A stretch of DNA of 64,000 nt from Morganella morganii. Lineage in GTDB: Bacteria > Pseudomonadota > Gammaproteobacteria > Enterobacterales > Enterobacteriaceae. Below the pieces are notes generated by a model that ran no database searches, was not told the origin of the DNA, and saw only the letters and a list, made by a program, of their open reading frames with translations. Position 1 is the first letter of the stretch, and each line of letters begins with the position of its first letter. A program made the position numbers and the translations under genes. The stretch lies in the NCBI RefSeq assembly GCF_019243775.1, contig NZ_CP069157.1, positions 1,798,001-1,862,000 of the forward strand. Reading direction: 5' to 3'. Shown in pieces: positions 17,588 to 25,676 of the stretch.

Positions 17588-19201
17588 ATGGCTCAGAGTG
17601 ACAAACCGGTGATCTGGACGGTCTCCATTTCACGCCTTTTTACCCTGTTCCGTGATATCAGCCCGGAATTCAGTGCCCGTGCCAGTATCAGTGCGATCAA
17701 TCTGGGGTTCGATGCCGCAGTAGAGGCGATTCGTGAACGGCTGAAAACAGAACGCTGTGATGCGATTGTCAGTGCGGGCTCTAACGGCGCGTATCTGAAA
17801 CAGCATCTGCCGGTGCCGGTAATTGTCGCAGCGCCGGGCGGGTTCGATATCATGCAGGCTTTGGCGCGGGCACGGCAGCTCAGTCAGCGCATCGGCCTCA
17901 TTTATTACCGTAATACTTTTCCGGCTCTGGATTCGCTGGCGCAGAGTTTCGGCATGCAGATTGAACAACGCAGTTATGTAACCGCCGAAGACGCACGGGC
18001 AGCCTGTCTTGCCCTGAAAGCGGACGGTATTTCTGTGGTGGTGGGGGCCGGATTAATCACCGATATCGCCGCAGAGTGCGGCATGACCTGTATTTTCATT
18101 TATTCCAATGATGCCGTCCGCCGGGCATTCACCGATGCAATAGAACTGACACGCATCCGCGACCAGCCGCAGAACATGCCGCTGCCGGTGGCGGGCTCTC
18201 TGAATGTCCGCCATACGCTGAATGATATTCTCGGCACCTCGCCGGTGATGGAACAGGTGCGTGAAACCATCACGCTGTTCGGGCGCTCGAAAGCGACAGT
18301 GATGATCCAGGGGGAAAGCGGTACCGGTAAAGAGATGGCGGCACAAGCTATTCATCATGAATATACGTTGTTTCATAAACATAAGCGGACGAAACGCGCT
18401 GCACCGTTTGTGGCGGTGAACTGCGGGGCTATCCCGGAGAGCCTGCTGGAAGCGGAACTCTTTGGTTATGAGGAAGGCGCATTTACCGGTTCGCGGCGCG
18501 GCGGCCGTGCCGGGTTATTTGAGGCAGCGGACGGCGGCACACTGTTTCTGGATGAAATCGGTGAAATGCCGGTATCGCTGCAAACCCGCCTGCTGCGGGT
18601 GCTGGAAGACCGTGCCATTGTGCGTATCGGCGGCTATAAACCGATTACCGTGGATGTGCGGGTGATTTGTGCGACTCACAATGATCTGGATAACCGGGTG
18701 GCGGCAGGGACATTCCGTGCCGATCTGTTTTACCGGCTGGGGGTACTGCGTCTGCAGCTTCCGGCACTGCGAGACCGTGGGGCGGATATCCTGTTACTGA
18801 CAGAAAAACTGCTCAAACTGGCGTTTGCTGAGCTGGATCTGCCGCTGCATCGTGGCCATCTGCAGCAGATTCTGGCATGCAGTGATTTTTTCTATCACTA
18901 CCACTGGCCGGGAAATGCCCGCGAGCTGCGTAATCTGATGGAACGGGTGGCGCTGTATTGCAGTGCTTATCCGGATAAAATTATTACAGAATCATTATTA
19001 CTGAAGCTCTCTCCTGAACGGCGCACGGTGATTGCTCCCGCCCCTGTGACCGATCTCCCGCCTGAGCCGGTGAATACCGCCACGGCAACAGAAGCGGTAG
19101 CCCGTTTCCGGGGGGATCGCCGTGCTGCCGCCGACTGGCTGGGGATCAGCCGTACCACTCTATGGCGCCGTCTGAAACAGGAACAGAACACTTCATCCTG
19201 A
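17588..19201 (+). CDS. prpR: Sigma-54-dependent activator PrpR
   Basis: The 537-residue regulator has the PrpR_N sensor domain (about 30-190) that senses 2-methylcitrate, then an AAA+ domain with Walker [10 protein letters not shown] (241-249), the sigma-54 contact loop GAFTGS (297-302) and Walker [11 protein letters not shown] (317-326), then a C-terminal Fis-type HTH ([21 protein letters not shown] region, about 512-532). GAFTGS rather than GAFTGA is usual for PrpR. It is divergent from prpBCD and flanked by TGAAAC repeats. All functional motifs are intact. Confidence 0.96.
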   Translation: MAQSDKPVIWTVSISRLFTLFRDISPEFSARASISAINLGFDAAVEAIRERLKTERCDAIVSAGSNGAYLKQHLPVPVIVAAPGGFDIMQALARARQLSQRIGLIYYRNTFPALDSLAQSFGMQIEQRSYVTAEDARAACLALKADGISVVVGAGLITDIAAECGMTCIFIYSNDAVRRAFTDAIELTRIRDQPQNMPLPVAGSLNVRHTLNDILGTSPVMEQVRETITLFGRSKATVMIQGESGTGKEMAAQAIHHEYTLFHKHKRTKRAAPFVAVNCGAIPESLLEAELFGYEEGAFTGSRRGGRAGLFEAADGGTLFLDEIGEMPVSLQTRLLRVLEDRAIVRIGGYKPITVDVRVICATHNDLDNRVAAGTFRADLFYRLGVLRLQLPALRDRGADILLLTEKLLKLAFAELDLPLHRGHLQQILACSDFFYHYHWPGNARELRNLMERVALYCSAYPDKIITESLLLKLSPERRTVIAPAPVTDLPPEPVNTATATEAVARFRGDRRAAADWLGISRTTLWRRLKQEQNTSS

Positions 19202-19229
19202 CTGTCCGCCGCTTTATACTGTGCCTCAG

Positions 19230-19242
19230 AATTGAAAAGCAA
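19230..19242 (+). promoter_or_regulatory. Ada-box-like element upstream of alkB-ada
   Basis: AAT at 19230-19232, six bases, then GCAA at 19239-19242 matches the E. coli Ada operator rule AAT-N6-GCAA (A box and B box). It lies 78 bases before the alkB start. Seven fixed bases can arise by chance, so the position upstream of the operon encoding Ada is the main support. Confidence 0.55.
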
Positions 19243-19319
19243 GAGCCGGAGTGTTTGTCTGTATCCGGCCTGCAATACTGTCATCACCGGAAAGACACAG
19301 GAAACAGAACGGAGGCGTT

Positions 19320-19955
19320 ATGTCAGATCTCTTTGCTCACGATGAACCGCTTGCAGTGGCACCCGATGCGTATCTGCTCAAAGGTTTTCTCAGTGATGAG
19401 GATGAGATGCTGCTGGCGGAAATCCGCCGCCTGACGGCCATTTCACCGTTCCGCCACATGCAGACGCCCGGCGGATACCGGATGTCTGCGGCCATGAGCA
19501 GCTGCGGCACATACGGCTGGATCTCCGATGCCAAAGGTTACCGCTACTTACAAACAGATCCGCTGACCGGCAATCCGTGGCCACCGCTGCCGGATGCGTT
19601 TTTGTCACTGTCGCAGCTGGCTGCAGAGCGGGCCGGGTTTCACGGATTTTCGCCGGACAGCTGTCTGATTAACTGTTATGCACCGGGCGCCGGTATGTCT
19701 CTGCATCAGGACAGGGATGAGCCGGATCGCCGCCAGCCGATTGTGTCATTTTCACTCGGTCTGCCGGTGCAGTTTCAGTTCGGCGGCAGTGAGCGGCATC
19801 ATCCCCTGAAAACCTTTGCGCTTGAGCACGGTGATGTACTGGTGTGGGGCGGCCGTTCCCGTCTGAATTACCATGCTGTCCGTCCGGTAAGAGCCGGGGT
19901 GCATCCGCTTGCGGGTGCCCGGCGGTTTAATCTGACCTTCCGCTGCGCGCGGTAA
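19320..19955 (+). CDS. alkB: Alpha-ketoglutarate-dependent DNA dealkylase AlkB
   Basis: The ATG at 19320 has GGAGG at 19311-19315. The 211-residue dioxygenase oxidatively removes methyl groups from 1-methyladenine and 3-methylcytosine in DNA and RNA. The iron ligands are His129, Asp131 (LHQDRD) and His185 (NYHAVRP), and the 2-oxoglutarate-binding arginines are Arg202 and Arg208 (RRFNLTFR), each offset by two from E. coli numbering (131, 133, 187, 204, 210). It precedes ada by 12 bases on the same strand, whereas in E. coli ada comes first and alkB second. Confidence 0.97.
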   Translation: MSDLFAHDEPLAVAPDAYLLKGFLSDEDEMLLAEIRRLTAISPFRHMQTPGGYRMSAAMSSCGTYGWISDAKGYRYLQTDPLTGNPWPPLPDAFLSLSQLAAERAGFHGFSPDSCLINCYAPGAGMSLHQDRDEPDRRQPIVSFSLGLPVQFQFGGSERHHPLKTFALEHGDVLVWGGRSRLNYHAVRPVRAGVHPLAGARRFNLTFRCAR

Positions 19956-19967
19956 CGGAGAAACAGG

Positions 19968-21050
19968 ATGACAAAACAGACAATACTCTCAGACGATGCG
20001 TGCTGGGCAGCGCTGGTCGCCAGAGATAAAACAGCCGATACGCTGTTTGTGTATGCGGTGAAAACCACACAGACATGGGGATTTCCGTCCACTGTTGTGC
20101 GGCTGCCGAAACGGGAAAATACTGAATTTTTTGCCACGCCTGAAGAGGCGGAGGCTCACGGCTACCGCGCCGGAAAGCGCCGTCAGCGCAGCGGTGAGGC
20201 CATGACGCAGCGCCATGCGGAACAGGTGGTGCTGGCCTGCCGTGAGCTGGAAACGCGGATCGATAATGGTGAACCGCTGCCGTCACTGGCAGAGCTGGCC
20301 ACACTGTGCGGCGTGAGTCAGTTTCATTTTCACCGTATTTTCCGCTCACATACCGGACTGACACCGGCGGCATGGGCAAAAGCCTATCGCGGGGATAAAC
20401 TGAGGGAACAACTGACAAAACAGACGACAATCACCGGCGCAATCGCTGAATCCGGCTTCAGTTCCGGCAGCCGGTTTTATGAATCGTCGGATACACTGCT
20501 CGGTATGACGCCGAAAAGCTGGCGGGCAGGCGGCAAAGGGGCGCGGATTTTCTTTGCTCTGGCGATATGTGCGCTGGGGGACATCCTGGTGGCGCAGAGT
20601 GAAAAAGGCATTTGTGCCATTCTGCTGGGGGATGACGCGGAAGCACTGTTACGGGATTTGCAGGATCAGTTCCCCAATGCGGAACTGGTCGGTGGCGACG
20701 CACAGTTTGAACAGGTGGTCTCCCGGGTGATCGGGTTTGTGGAAGCACCGTCTTCCGGGCTTGATCTGCCGCTGGATATCCGGGGAACTGCATTTCAGCG
20801 CCGGGTCTGGCAGGCATTGCAGTCAATCCCGGCGGGTACGACTGTCAGTTACCGGGAGATTGCGGAGCGGATCGGCTCCCCGAAAGCGGTCAGAGCGGTG
20901 GCCGGTGCCTGTGCGGCAAACTGTCTGGCAGTGGCTATCCCGTGTCACCGGGTGGTGAGAACCGGCGGGGAACTCGCGGGTTACCGCTGGGGGATCGAAC
21001 GGAAAAAACGTCTGTTGCAGCGCGAGGCATTGCAGCAGGAAACCGGTTAA
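19968..21050 (+). CDS. ada: Ada-type methyltransferase/regulator without its zinc cysteines
   Basis: The 360-residue protein aligns end to end with E. coli Ada (354). Domains are an N-terminal Ada_Zn_binding-like part (1-80), an AraC-type HTH pair (about 90-180; SQFHFHRIFRSHTGLTPAAW), and a C-terminal O6-methylguanine methyltransferase with active Cys326 in IPCHRVV. The four cysteines that bind zinc in E. coli Ada (38, 42, 69, 72), of which Cys38 accepts methyl from phosphotriesters and switches on transcription, are here Gly38, Thr42, Gly69 and Arg72. O6-guanine repair should therefore work, but phosphotriester repair and the classic activation switch should not. The start at 19968 follows GGAGAAACAGG. 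It is in an operon with alkB and the SH3-like gene. Confidence 0.93.
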   Translation: MTKQTILSDDACWAALVARDKTADTLFVYAVKTTQTWGFPSTVVRLPKRENTEFFATPEEAEAHGYRAGKRRQRSGEAMTQRHAEQVVLACRELETRIDNGEPLPSLAELATLCGVSQFHFHRIFRSHTGLTPAAWAKAYRGDKLREQLTKQTTITGAIAESGFSSGSRFYESSDTLLGMTPKSWRAGGKGARIFFALAICALGDILVAQSEKGICAILLGDDAEALLRDLQDQFPNAELVGGDAQFEQVVSRVIGFVEAPSSGLDLPLDIRGTAFQRRVWQALQSIPAGTTVSYREIAERIGSPKAVRAVAGACAANCLAVAIPCHRVVRTGGELAGYRWGIERKKRLLQREALQQETG

Positions 21051-21067
21051 GAATATAAGGGATACGG

Positions 21068-22096
21068 ATGCGTTTTCGCACAGATGTTTTTCGAACAACA
21101 ATGTTACTGAGCAGTTTATTCTTTGCTGTTTTGCCGGTGACGGCAGCCGCCGCACCGGCAACGGCGGAGGTCATTATGGATAATGACGCAACAATTCCTG
21201 CGACAGCGACCGGCCCGTTGTTTAACTGTGACAGTGAGCTGATAAAGCTGATTGCAGGCAGTAATCACGGGCTCGTCCGCGCAGAAAAAGTCACTGCGGA
21301 CAGGCTGGGGATTTATATTGAAAACCGGGATATCAACGAGCTGGCGATTCAGCTTTCTGATACGCGGCAAAAACCCTCGCCTGAATCGCCGGGAGCAGGG
21401 CAACTGGGCTGGGTGACTTACAATATCAAAGAAAATACCCTGACAGCGACAGGGGCGGATGCGGAGCATCCCGTCCCGCTGACCTTCAGTGCGGCACAGG
21501 GGGAACGGCTGCAATCCTGTCTGAAAAAAGAGAAAACGTGTCAGCAGATCCTCAGTACGCTCCGCTACGAACCCTTTATTGCCATGTCGCCGGAGTGGCG
21601 CGTCACCGGCAAAGGCCGGGCTTATTTTTACGCCGCGCCGGCGGAACAGTGCCGTAATGATAATGTCTTTGTGGTTCCGGGAGATGTCCTTCAGGTGGTC
21701 GGATTGCGGGCCACGAAACCGGTGAAAGGGGAAAAAGAGGGCTGGCTGCTGGTGGCTTACGGCAATGCGCAGGGCTGGATTAATGTTAACCGGCTGGCGT
21801 CACAGGACGCGCTGTGCGATGCGGCAACCGTGAACGCGGACAAACAGTATCAGGCGGGCCTGAAAAACAGTAAGCCTTCCTCATACAAATACAGTGTGAC
21901 ACAAAATCGCCTGCGTTTTTATGATGCTCCGGATAAGGGTTGTATTACGGATGCTGCGGATTTTGTGGTGAAAGATGATGCGATCTGGGTGGATCGTCCT
22001 CAGCCATATCAGGGATTTGTTCATGGCCGTTATATATATCCGGCCACCGGTAAAGTCACAGAAGGATGGCTGGAAGCAGACGGACTTAAAAAATGA
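21068..22096 (+). CDS. Exported protein with two SH3-like domains
   Basis: A signal peptide (MLLSSLFFAVLPVTAAAAPA) leads a 342-residue protein of unknown role. The C-terminal half holds two similar modules: one around 205-265 (AYFYAAPAEQC ... VFVVPGDVLQVVG ... WLLVAYGNAQGWINVNRL) and one around 285-342 (LRFYDAPDKGC ... FVVKDDAIWV ... GKVTEGWLEADGLKK). Both have the pattern of bacterial SH3 domains in which a Cys follows the first strand. The N-terminal half has several further cysteines (FNCDSELI, SCLKKEKTC). It begins 17 bases after ada, so it may be co-transcribed with alkB-ada, although a repair role for an exported protein is not obvious. A terminator follows. Confidence 0.8.
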   Translation: MRFRTDVFRTTMLLSSLFFAVLPVTAAAAPATAEVIMDNDATIPATATGPLFNCDSELIKLIAGSNHGLVRAEKVTADRLGIYIENRDINELAIQLSDTRQKPSPESPGAGQLGWVTYNIKENTLTATGADAEHPVPLTFSAAQGERLQSCLKKEKTCQQILSTLRYEPFIAMSPEWRVTGKGRAYFYAAPAEQCRNDNVFVVPGDVLQVVGLRATKPVKGEKEGWLLVAYGNAQGWINVNRLASQDALCDAATVNADKQYQAGLKNSKPSSYKYSVTQNRLRFYDAPDKGCITDAADFVVKDDAIWVDRPQPYQGFVHGRYIYPATGKVTEGWLEADGLKK

Positions 22097-22103
22097 ATTA
22101 AAA

Positions 22104-22130
22104 AGGCCGTTACAAAAAACGTAACGGCCT
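22104..22130. terminator. Terminator between the SH3-like gene and ABC-F gene
   Basis: AGGCCGTTAC (22104-22113) and GTAACGGCCT (22121-22130) form a perfect 10-bp stem. On the minus strand the stem is followed by TTTTT, so it is strongest for the ABC-F transcript; it separates convergent genes. Confidence 0.85.
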
Positions 22131-22147
22131 GCATTTATAATGGCGTA

Positions 22148-23887
22148 TTACAGTCCCAGTTCATCCCGCAGTTGCGCAATCTGTTCGCGCCACTGTTGTT
22201 GCAGAACCGGTTTCTGATGTGCGGGTTTGCGCTGCAAATCCGCCGCCAGTTTTTCCTCCAGCGTAATCAGTGCCGCCAGCGAATCCTCTTCGTCACTGAC
22301 CGGAACGGATGGCTCCGGAACCGCCGGTAACACGCTGTTGCCGGTGCCGGAATCTGCATTCAGGGCACGGATAGCATCATAGACCTGATCCAGATCGTGA
22401 TATTCCGTCAGTCGGTTACCGTCGATATACCAGAAGCGGTTACAGCTTTTTTCGATCAGCTCCCGGTCGTGACTGACCAGAATCAGCCCGCCCTCAAACC
22501 GGCTGATTTCCTCCGCCAGCGCCAGTTTTCCGTCCATATCCAGGTGGTTGGTCGGCTCATCCAGTATCAGCAGGGAATAGTTGGCCAGGCTCAGTCCGAC
22601 AAACAACAGCCGCGCCCGTTCACCGCCGCTCAGGGCAGATACCGTCTGCTGATGGCGCAGATACGGGAAACCGGCGCTGATCAGTGCCATTTTCCGCTGC
22701 TCATCAATCAGTCGCGCGAATGGTTTCAGCGCATCCATCAGTGAATCACTGTCATTCAGTTGCACCAGTTTCTGGTCGTAATACCCCAAATGCACACGGG
22801 GATGCAGCACCAGCGGGCTGTCCGGCAGTGTTACCTCCGGTTTCTGAGACTGTGACCAGATCATCCGCAGCAGTGAGGATTTTCCGGTGCCGTTTGCGCC
22901 CATCACCGCAATGCGGTCGCCGGATTTCACAGACACATTGTCTGTCACATACAGCGGCGGACAATTGTCTGCCGGGATCACGGACAGCTGATTAAAGGCA
23001 CACAGCCGGTCTGCCCGCAGGGTATCCCCGGTCAGCTTAAGCTGCCACTGACTGCCGATCGCCAGTTCAACCTGATCATCCTGCAACCGGTCTATCTGTT
23101 TTTCCATCTGTTTGGCTTTACGGGAAAGGGCTTCGTTATCATACACTTTCCCCCATATCGCCAGCCGTTTGGCACTTACCGCAATGCGGTCGATCTCTTT
23201 CTGCTGCGCATTGTGGCGGTGCTCATCACTTTCGTCCTGTTGCGCCAGCGCTTCCCGCGCCTGTGTGCAGGGCAGACGGAACACCGACACATTACCGTCC
23301 CGCAGCACCCAGGTGCAGTTGGTGACGTGATCCAGCAGGGCGTTGTCGTGAGAAACCAGGATAAAACTGCCGCGCCAGTTTTTCAGGAACTGTTCGAGCC
23401 ACAAAATGGTCGGCAGATCCAGATGGTTACTCGGCTCATCCAGCAATAACAAATCCGGCCGGCTGATCAGCGCCCGTGCCAGTAACAGCCGGGTATGCTG
23501 GCCGCCGCTCAGCGCGGTGACCGGTAACTGCCATTGTACCGGGTCAAACCCCATCTCTGTCAGCAGCATTTCTGCCCGCCACATTTCGGACAGATGCTGT
23601 TCCGCCGGTAATTTTTCCAGCACGGCATCCGCCAGTGACAGGGTATTGAGGGATTCAGGCAGATGCTGTTCGATATACGCCATAATGACGCGGTTCGCCG
23701 GGGTAATGGTGCCTTCATCCGGTGCCAGCTGGCCGGACAACAGCTTCATCAGGGTACTTTTCCCGCAGCCGTTATGACCAATCAGGCCGATCTTTTCCCC
23801 CTGATTCAGGGCGACAGAAATATCGGTTAACAGTGGTGTGTGACCGGGATGGAATGACAGATTACGGGTTGATAATAATGTGCTCAT
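22148..23887 (-). CDS. ABC-F family ribosome-associated ATPase
   Basis: The 579-residue soluble protein has two ABC cassettes and no membrane segments, the layout of ABC-F proteins that act on the ribosome (translation factors or antibiotic-resistance proteins). Cassette 1 has Walker A GHNGCGKST near 37-45, signature LSGGQHTRLLLARAL near 125 and DEPSNHLDL. The interdomain linker of about 80 residues includes the charged helix EALSRKAKQMEKQIDRLQDD. Cassette 2 has GANGTGKSS, LSGGERARLLF and DEPTNHLD. The tail is helical and charged. It does not look like EttA or YheS, closer to the Uup-like branch, but I cannot name it. A leader ORF and strong hairpin lie upstream, hinting at attenuation control. 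Confidence 0.92.
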   Translation of the reverse strand: MSTLLSTRNLSFHPGHTPLLTDISVALNQGEKIGLIGHNGCGKSTLMKLLSGQLAPDEGTITPANRVIMAYIEQHLPESLNTLSLADAVLEKLPAEQHLSEMWRAEMLLTEMGFDPVQWQLPVTALSGGQHTRLLLARALISRPDLLLLDEPSNHLDLPTILWLEQFLKNWRGSFILVSHDNALLDHVTNCTWVLRDGNVSVFRLPCTQAREALAQQDESDEHRHNAQQKEIDRIAVSAKRLAIWGKVYDNEALSRKAKQMEKQIDRLQDDQVELAIGSQWQLKLTGDTLRADRLCAFNQLSVIPADNCPPLYVTDNVSVKSGDRIAVMGANGTGKSSLLRMIWSQSQKPEVTLPDSPLVLHPRVHLGYYDQKLVQLNDSDSLMDALKPFARLIDEQRKMALISAGFPYLRHQQTVSALSGGERARLLFVGLSLANYSLLILDEPTNHLDMDGKLALAEEISRFEGGLILVSHDRELIEKSCNRFWYIDGNRLTEYHDLDQVYDAIRALNADSGTGNSVLPAVPEPSVPVSDEEDSLAALITLEEKLAADLQRKPAHQKPVLQQQWREQIAQLRDELGL

Positions 23888-23980
23888 AGCTTACTCAAAT
23901 TTCAGGCATAACAATGCCATGGGTCATAAAACGCGATAACCCTGTAAGCTGAGGAAGGATGTTAAATTCAGTAAAGCTTC

Positions 23981-24024
23981 ACTCAGGCAGGATTAACGCA
24001 CAGCGTTAACAGAAAAGCCTGAGT
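23981..24024 (-). promoter_or_regulatory. Nested hairpin overlapping the leader ORF, probable attenuator
   Basis: An outer 8-bp stem (ACTCAGGC at 23981-23988 with GCCTGAGT at 24017-24024) encloses an inner perfect 7-bp stem (TTAACGC 23993-23999 with GCGTTAA 24003-24009, 3-base loop). The inner stem contains the leader stop codon. The structure lies 94 bases before the ABC-F start on the same strand. A ribosome stalled in the leader ORF would open the outer stem. No long T run follows, so control may be of translation rather than termination. Confidence 0.6.
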
Positions 24025-24076
24025 TCTGACGATTACCAAAGAAATGTGAGAATTCAATCACATAACTTAACACCAT
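23993..24076 (-). CDS. 27-aa leader peptide of the ABC-F gene
   Basis: The ATG at 24076 is preceded by AAGGAGG with a 6-base spacer, one of the best ribosome sites in the window. The peptide starts MVLSYVIEFSHFFGNRQNSG and ends NAVR, with its stop inside a nested hairpin. Placement between a promoter-like region and the ABC-F gene resembles leader peptides of antibiotic-inducible ABC-F and methyltransferase genes, where drug-stalled ribosomes refold the mRNA. I do not recognise the peptide sequence and no inducer can be read from it. Confidence 0.65.
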   Translation of the reverse strand: MVLSYVIEFSHFFGNRQNSGFSVNAVR

Positions 24077-24124
24077 AATTAGCCTCCTTATTTATTTTCT
24101 GAGTTGATGGATACGAGCATCATA

Positions 24125-24151
24125 CCATTGCCTGTGAATAACAGACAATGG
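24125..24151. repeat. Stem-loop upstream of the leader ORF
   Basis: CCATTG (24125-24130) pairs with CAATGG (24146-24151), and CTGT with ACAG inside, giving a mismatch-containing hairpin about 50 bases before the leader start on the minus strand. It may belong to the 5' untranslated region of the ABC-F mRNA or end the opposite transcript. Confidence 0.4.
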
Positions 24152-24255
24152 TGGTGCTTAATTTGCCTTAAACTTCCGGAACAGAAGGTTATTTTCTGGC
24201 GTTTTTCTCTGTGGTGTCATGATAAAAACGTCTTTTGTATAACGGGGACGACACC

Positions 24256-24989
24256 ATGCCATTAAAGCGAACCGGATTAAAACTGGATTTTTCACTGCTT
24301 AACCTGCCGGAGAAAGATGATAAAAAAAACACACTTGCCGACAGATGATTATTTGAAACAGCATATTGATGCCTTATTGATACAGATGAAACAAATGCCG
24401 GTTTCATTCATAAAAGAGGCAGAGAATGCGCCGGATTATCCGATGCTGCAACAATGTGGTTATTCCTCACGATATAACGGATTTCATTTATCTAATGATT
24501 GCGGTGATGTATTTATCCGCGCCCGCAGAGAGAAACCTCACTGCGCTGGTGGGTTTGAAGGTGATAAATTTCATTTGAGTGTGCATGAATCACAGATTGC
24601 ACAAGCGGTCACTATGCTGTCAGGAGCGCTGTTTTCAGATAACAATCCCTGTGACAGATGGAAAATAACGGATATTTCACAGGCAGAGCCTGACAGCAGA
24701 GTTAAACGCGGAGCCCAGATAACTTTGTATGTTCGTCCTGTTCCGGGTGAACATCCTTATAGCGCAGAGCTGCTCAGTGAAACCCGCAGATTTATCACCG
24801 GGCTTGAATACCGTCTGACAGAAGGGGGGGATTGTACCGGGAGAATACCCTTTATCAGATATCCGTCCGCCACACTGGCAATTTACCAGCTACCGTAATG
24901 AAATTATCAGCGGGCGTGAGGGCTGTGAGGCGGACCATCAGCGGTTAGCGGAATCCGCATTTTACCGGCTGATGACAGCTCGGGATTAA
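24256..24989 (+). pseudogene. OspF/SpvC-type phosphothreonine lyase effector gene with two frameshifts
   Basis: Three consecutive frames reconstruct a 243-residue OspF/SpvC homologue (family about 240 aa), type III effectors that irreversibly remove phosphate from phosphothreonine of host MAP kinases by beta-elimination. Frame 1 (ATG 24256, after GGGGA) encodes MPLKRTGLKLDFSLLNL, like the family's MAPK-docking N-terminus. After A8 (24322-24329) frame 2 carries the catalytic blocks DVFIRARREKP, GDKFHLSV (Lys and His) and DRWKITD (Lys). After G7 (24824-24830) frame 3 carries PPHWQFTSYRNEIISGREG and FYRLMT, including the phosphate-binding arginines. Removing one base at each run restores it. The start of frame 2 at 24317 could give a truncated product lacking docking and C-terminal parts. 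AT-rich, probably acquired. Confidence 0.88.
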
Positions 24990-25444
24990 TCGGCAGCGGG
25001 GCGGAACATATCACAATGCGGAATACCGTCCTCGTCATAAACGTCAGAACAGACGGTAAAGCCGCATTTTTCATAGAAAGCGGTCAGATGCGCCTGTGCA
25101 CTGATAACAATGCGCCGTGTCCCGAAATGCCGGTATACCGCCTGAACGGCGGTAGCCATCAGCGGATAGCCCAGTTTTTGCCCGCGGAATTGCGGATTGA
25201 TCACCACCCGGCCGATAGCTGCCGGTGCCGTGCTGTTTTCCGGCGGAAGAATACGGCAGCAGGCCATGATTTCACCGTCCTGTTCCGCCCAAACGTGCAG
25301 CGCCGTGAGGTCGGCGCCGTCCGGATCGAGATAACAGCAGGTCTGTTCAACCACAAATACCGCGCTGCGCAGCGCCAGCAGGCGGTAGAGTGTCTGCGGG
25401 GAGAGGTCATGCAGGGCAACTGTCTGCCAGTTAATCGGTGTCAT
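24986..25444 (-). CDS. elaA: ElaA-like GNAT acetyltransferase
   Basis: The ATG at 25444 gives MTPINWQTVALHDLSPQTLY, the expected ElaA N-terminus, and a 152-residue protein (E. coli ElaA 153). Family blocks are LLALRSAVFVVEQTCCYLDPDG near 22-43, and the acetyl-CoA-binding segment GRVVINPQFRGQKLGYPLM near 88-106. The upstream open extension is not supported. The substrate of ElaA is not known. Its stop overlaps the end of the effector pseudogene in the palindrome GATTAATC. Confidence 0.9.
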   Translation of the reverse strand: MTPINWQTVALHDLSPQTLYRLLALRSAVFVVEQTCCYLDPDGADLTALHVWAEQDGEIMACCRILPPENSTAPAAIGRVVINPQFRGQKLGYPLMATAVQAVYRHFGTRRIVISAQAHLTAFYEKCGFTVCSDVYDEDGIPHCDMFRPAAD

Positions 25445-25676
25445 GTGTCTGTCCGTCAGTAGTAAGAGAATTATGCACCGGGCATAAAAATCAATATGTG
25501 CATCAGTAATATCATGATTACGGATCCCATTCAGCCGGATAATGGTTTTCAGCCTGAGATAGTGCGACAACAATTGCTCTGTCCGCTGACGGCCCATGCA
25601 CGGGTTTACGCCGAACGCCATCCGGGTGGAGGTGTGCGGTAAATGTCCGGAAGGCAGAATAAACATAATCAGCTCA

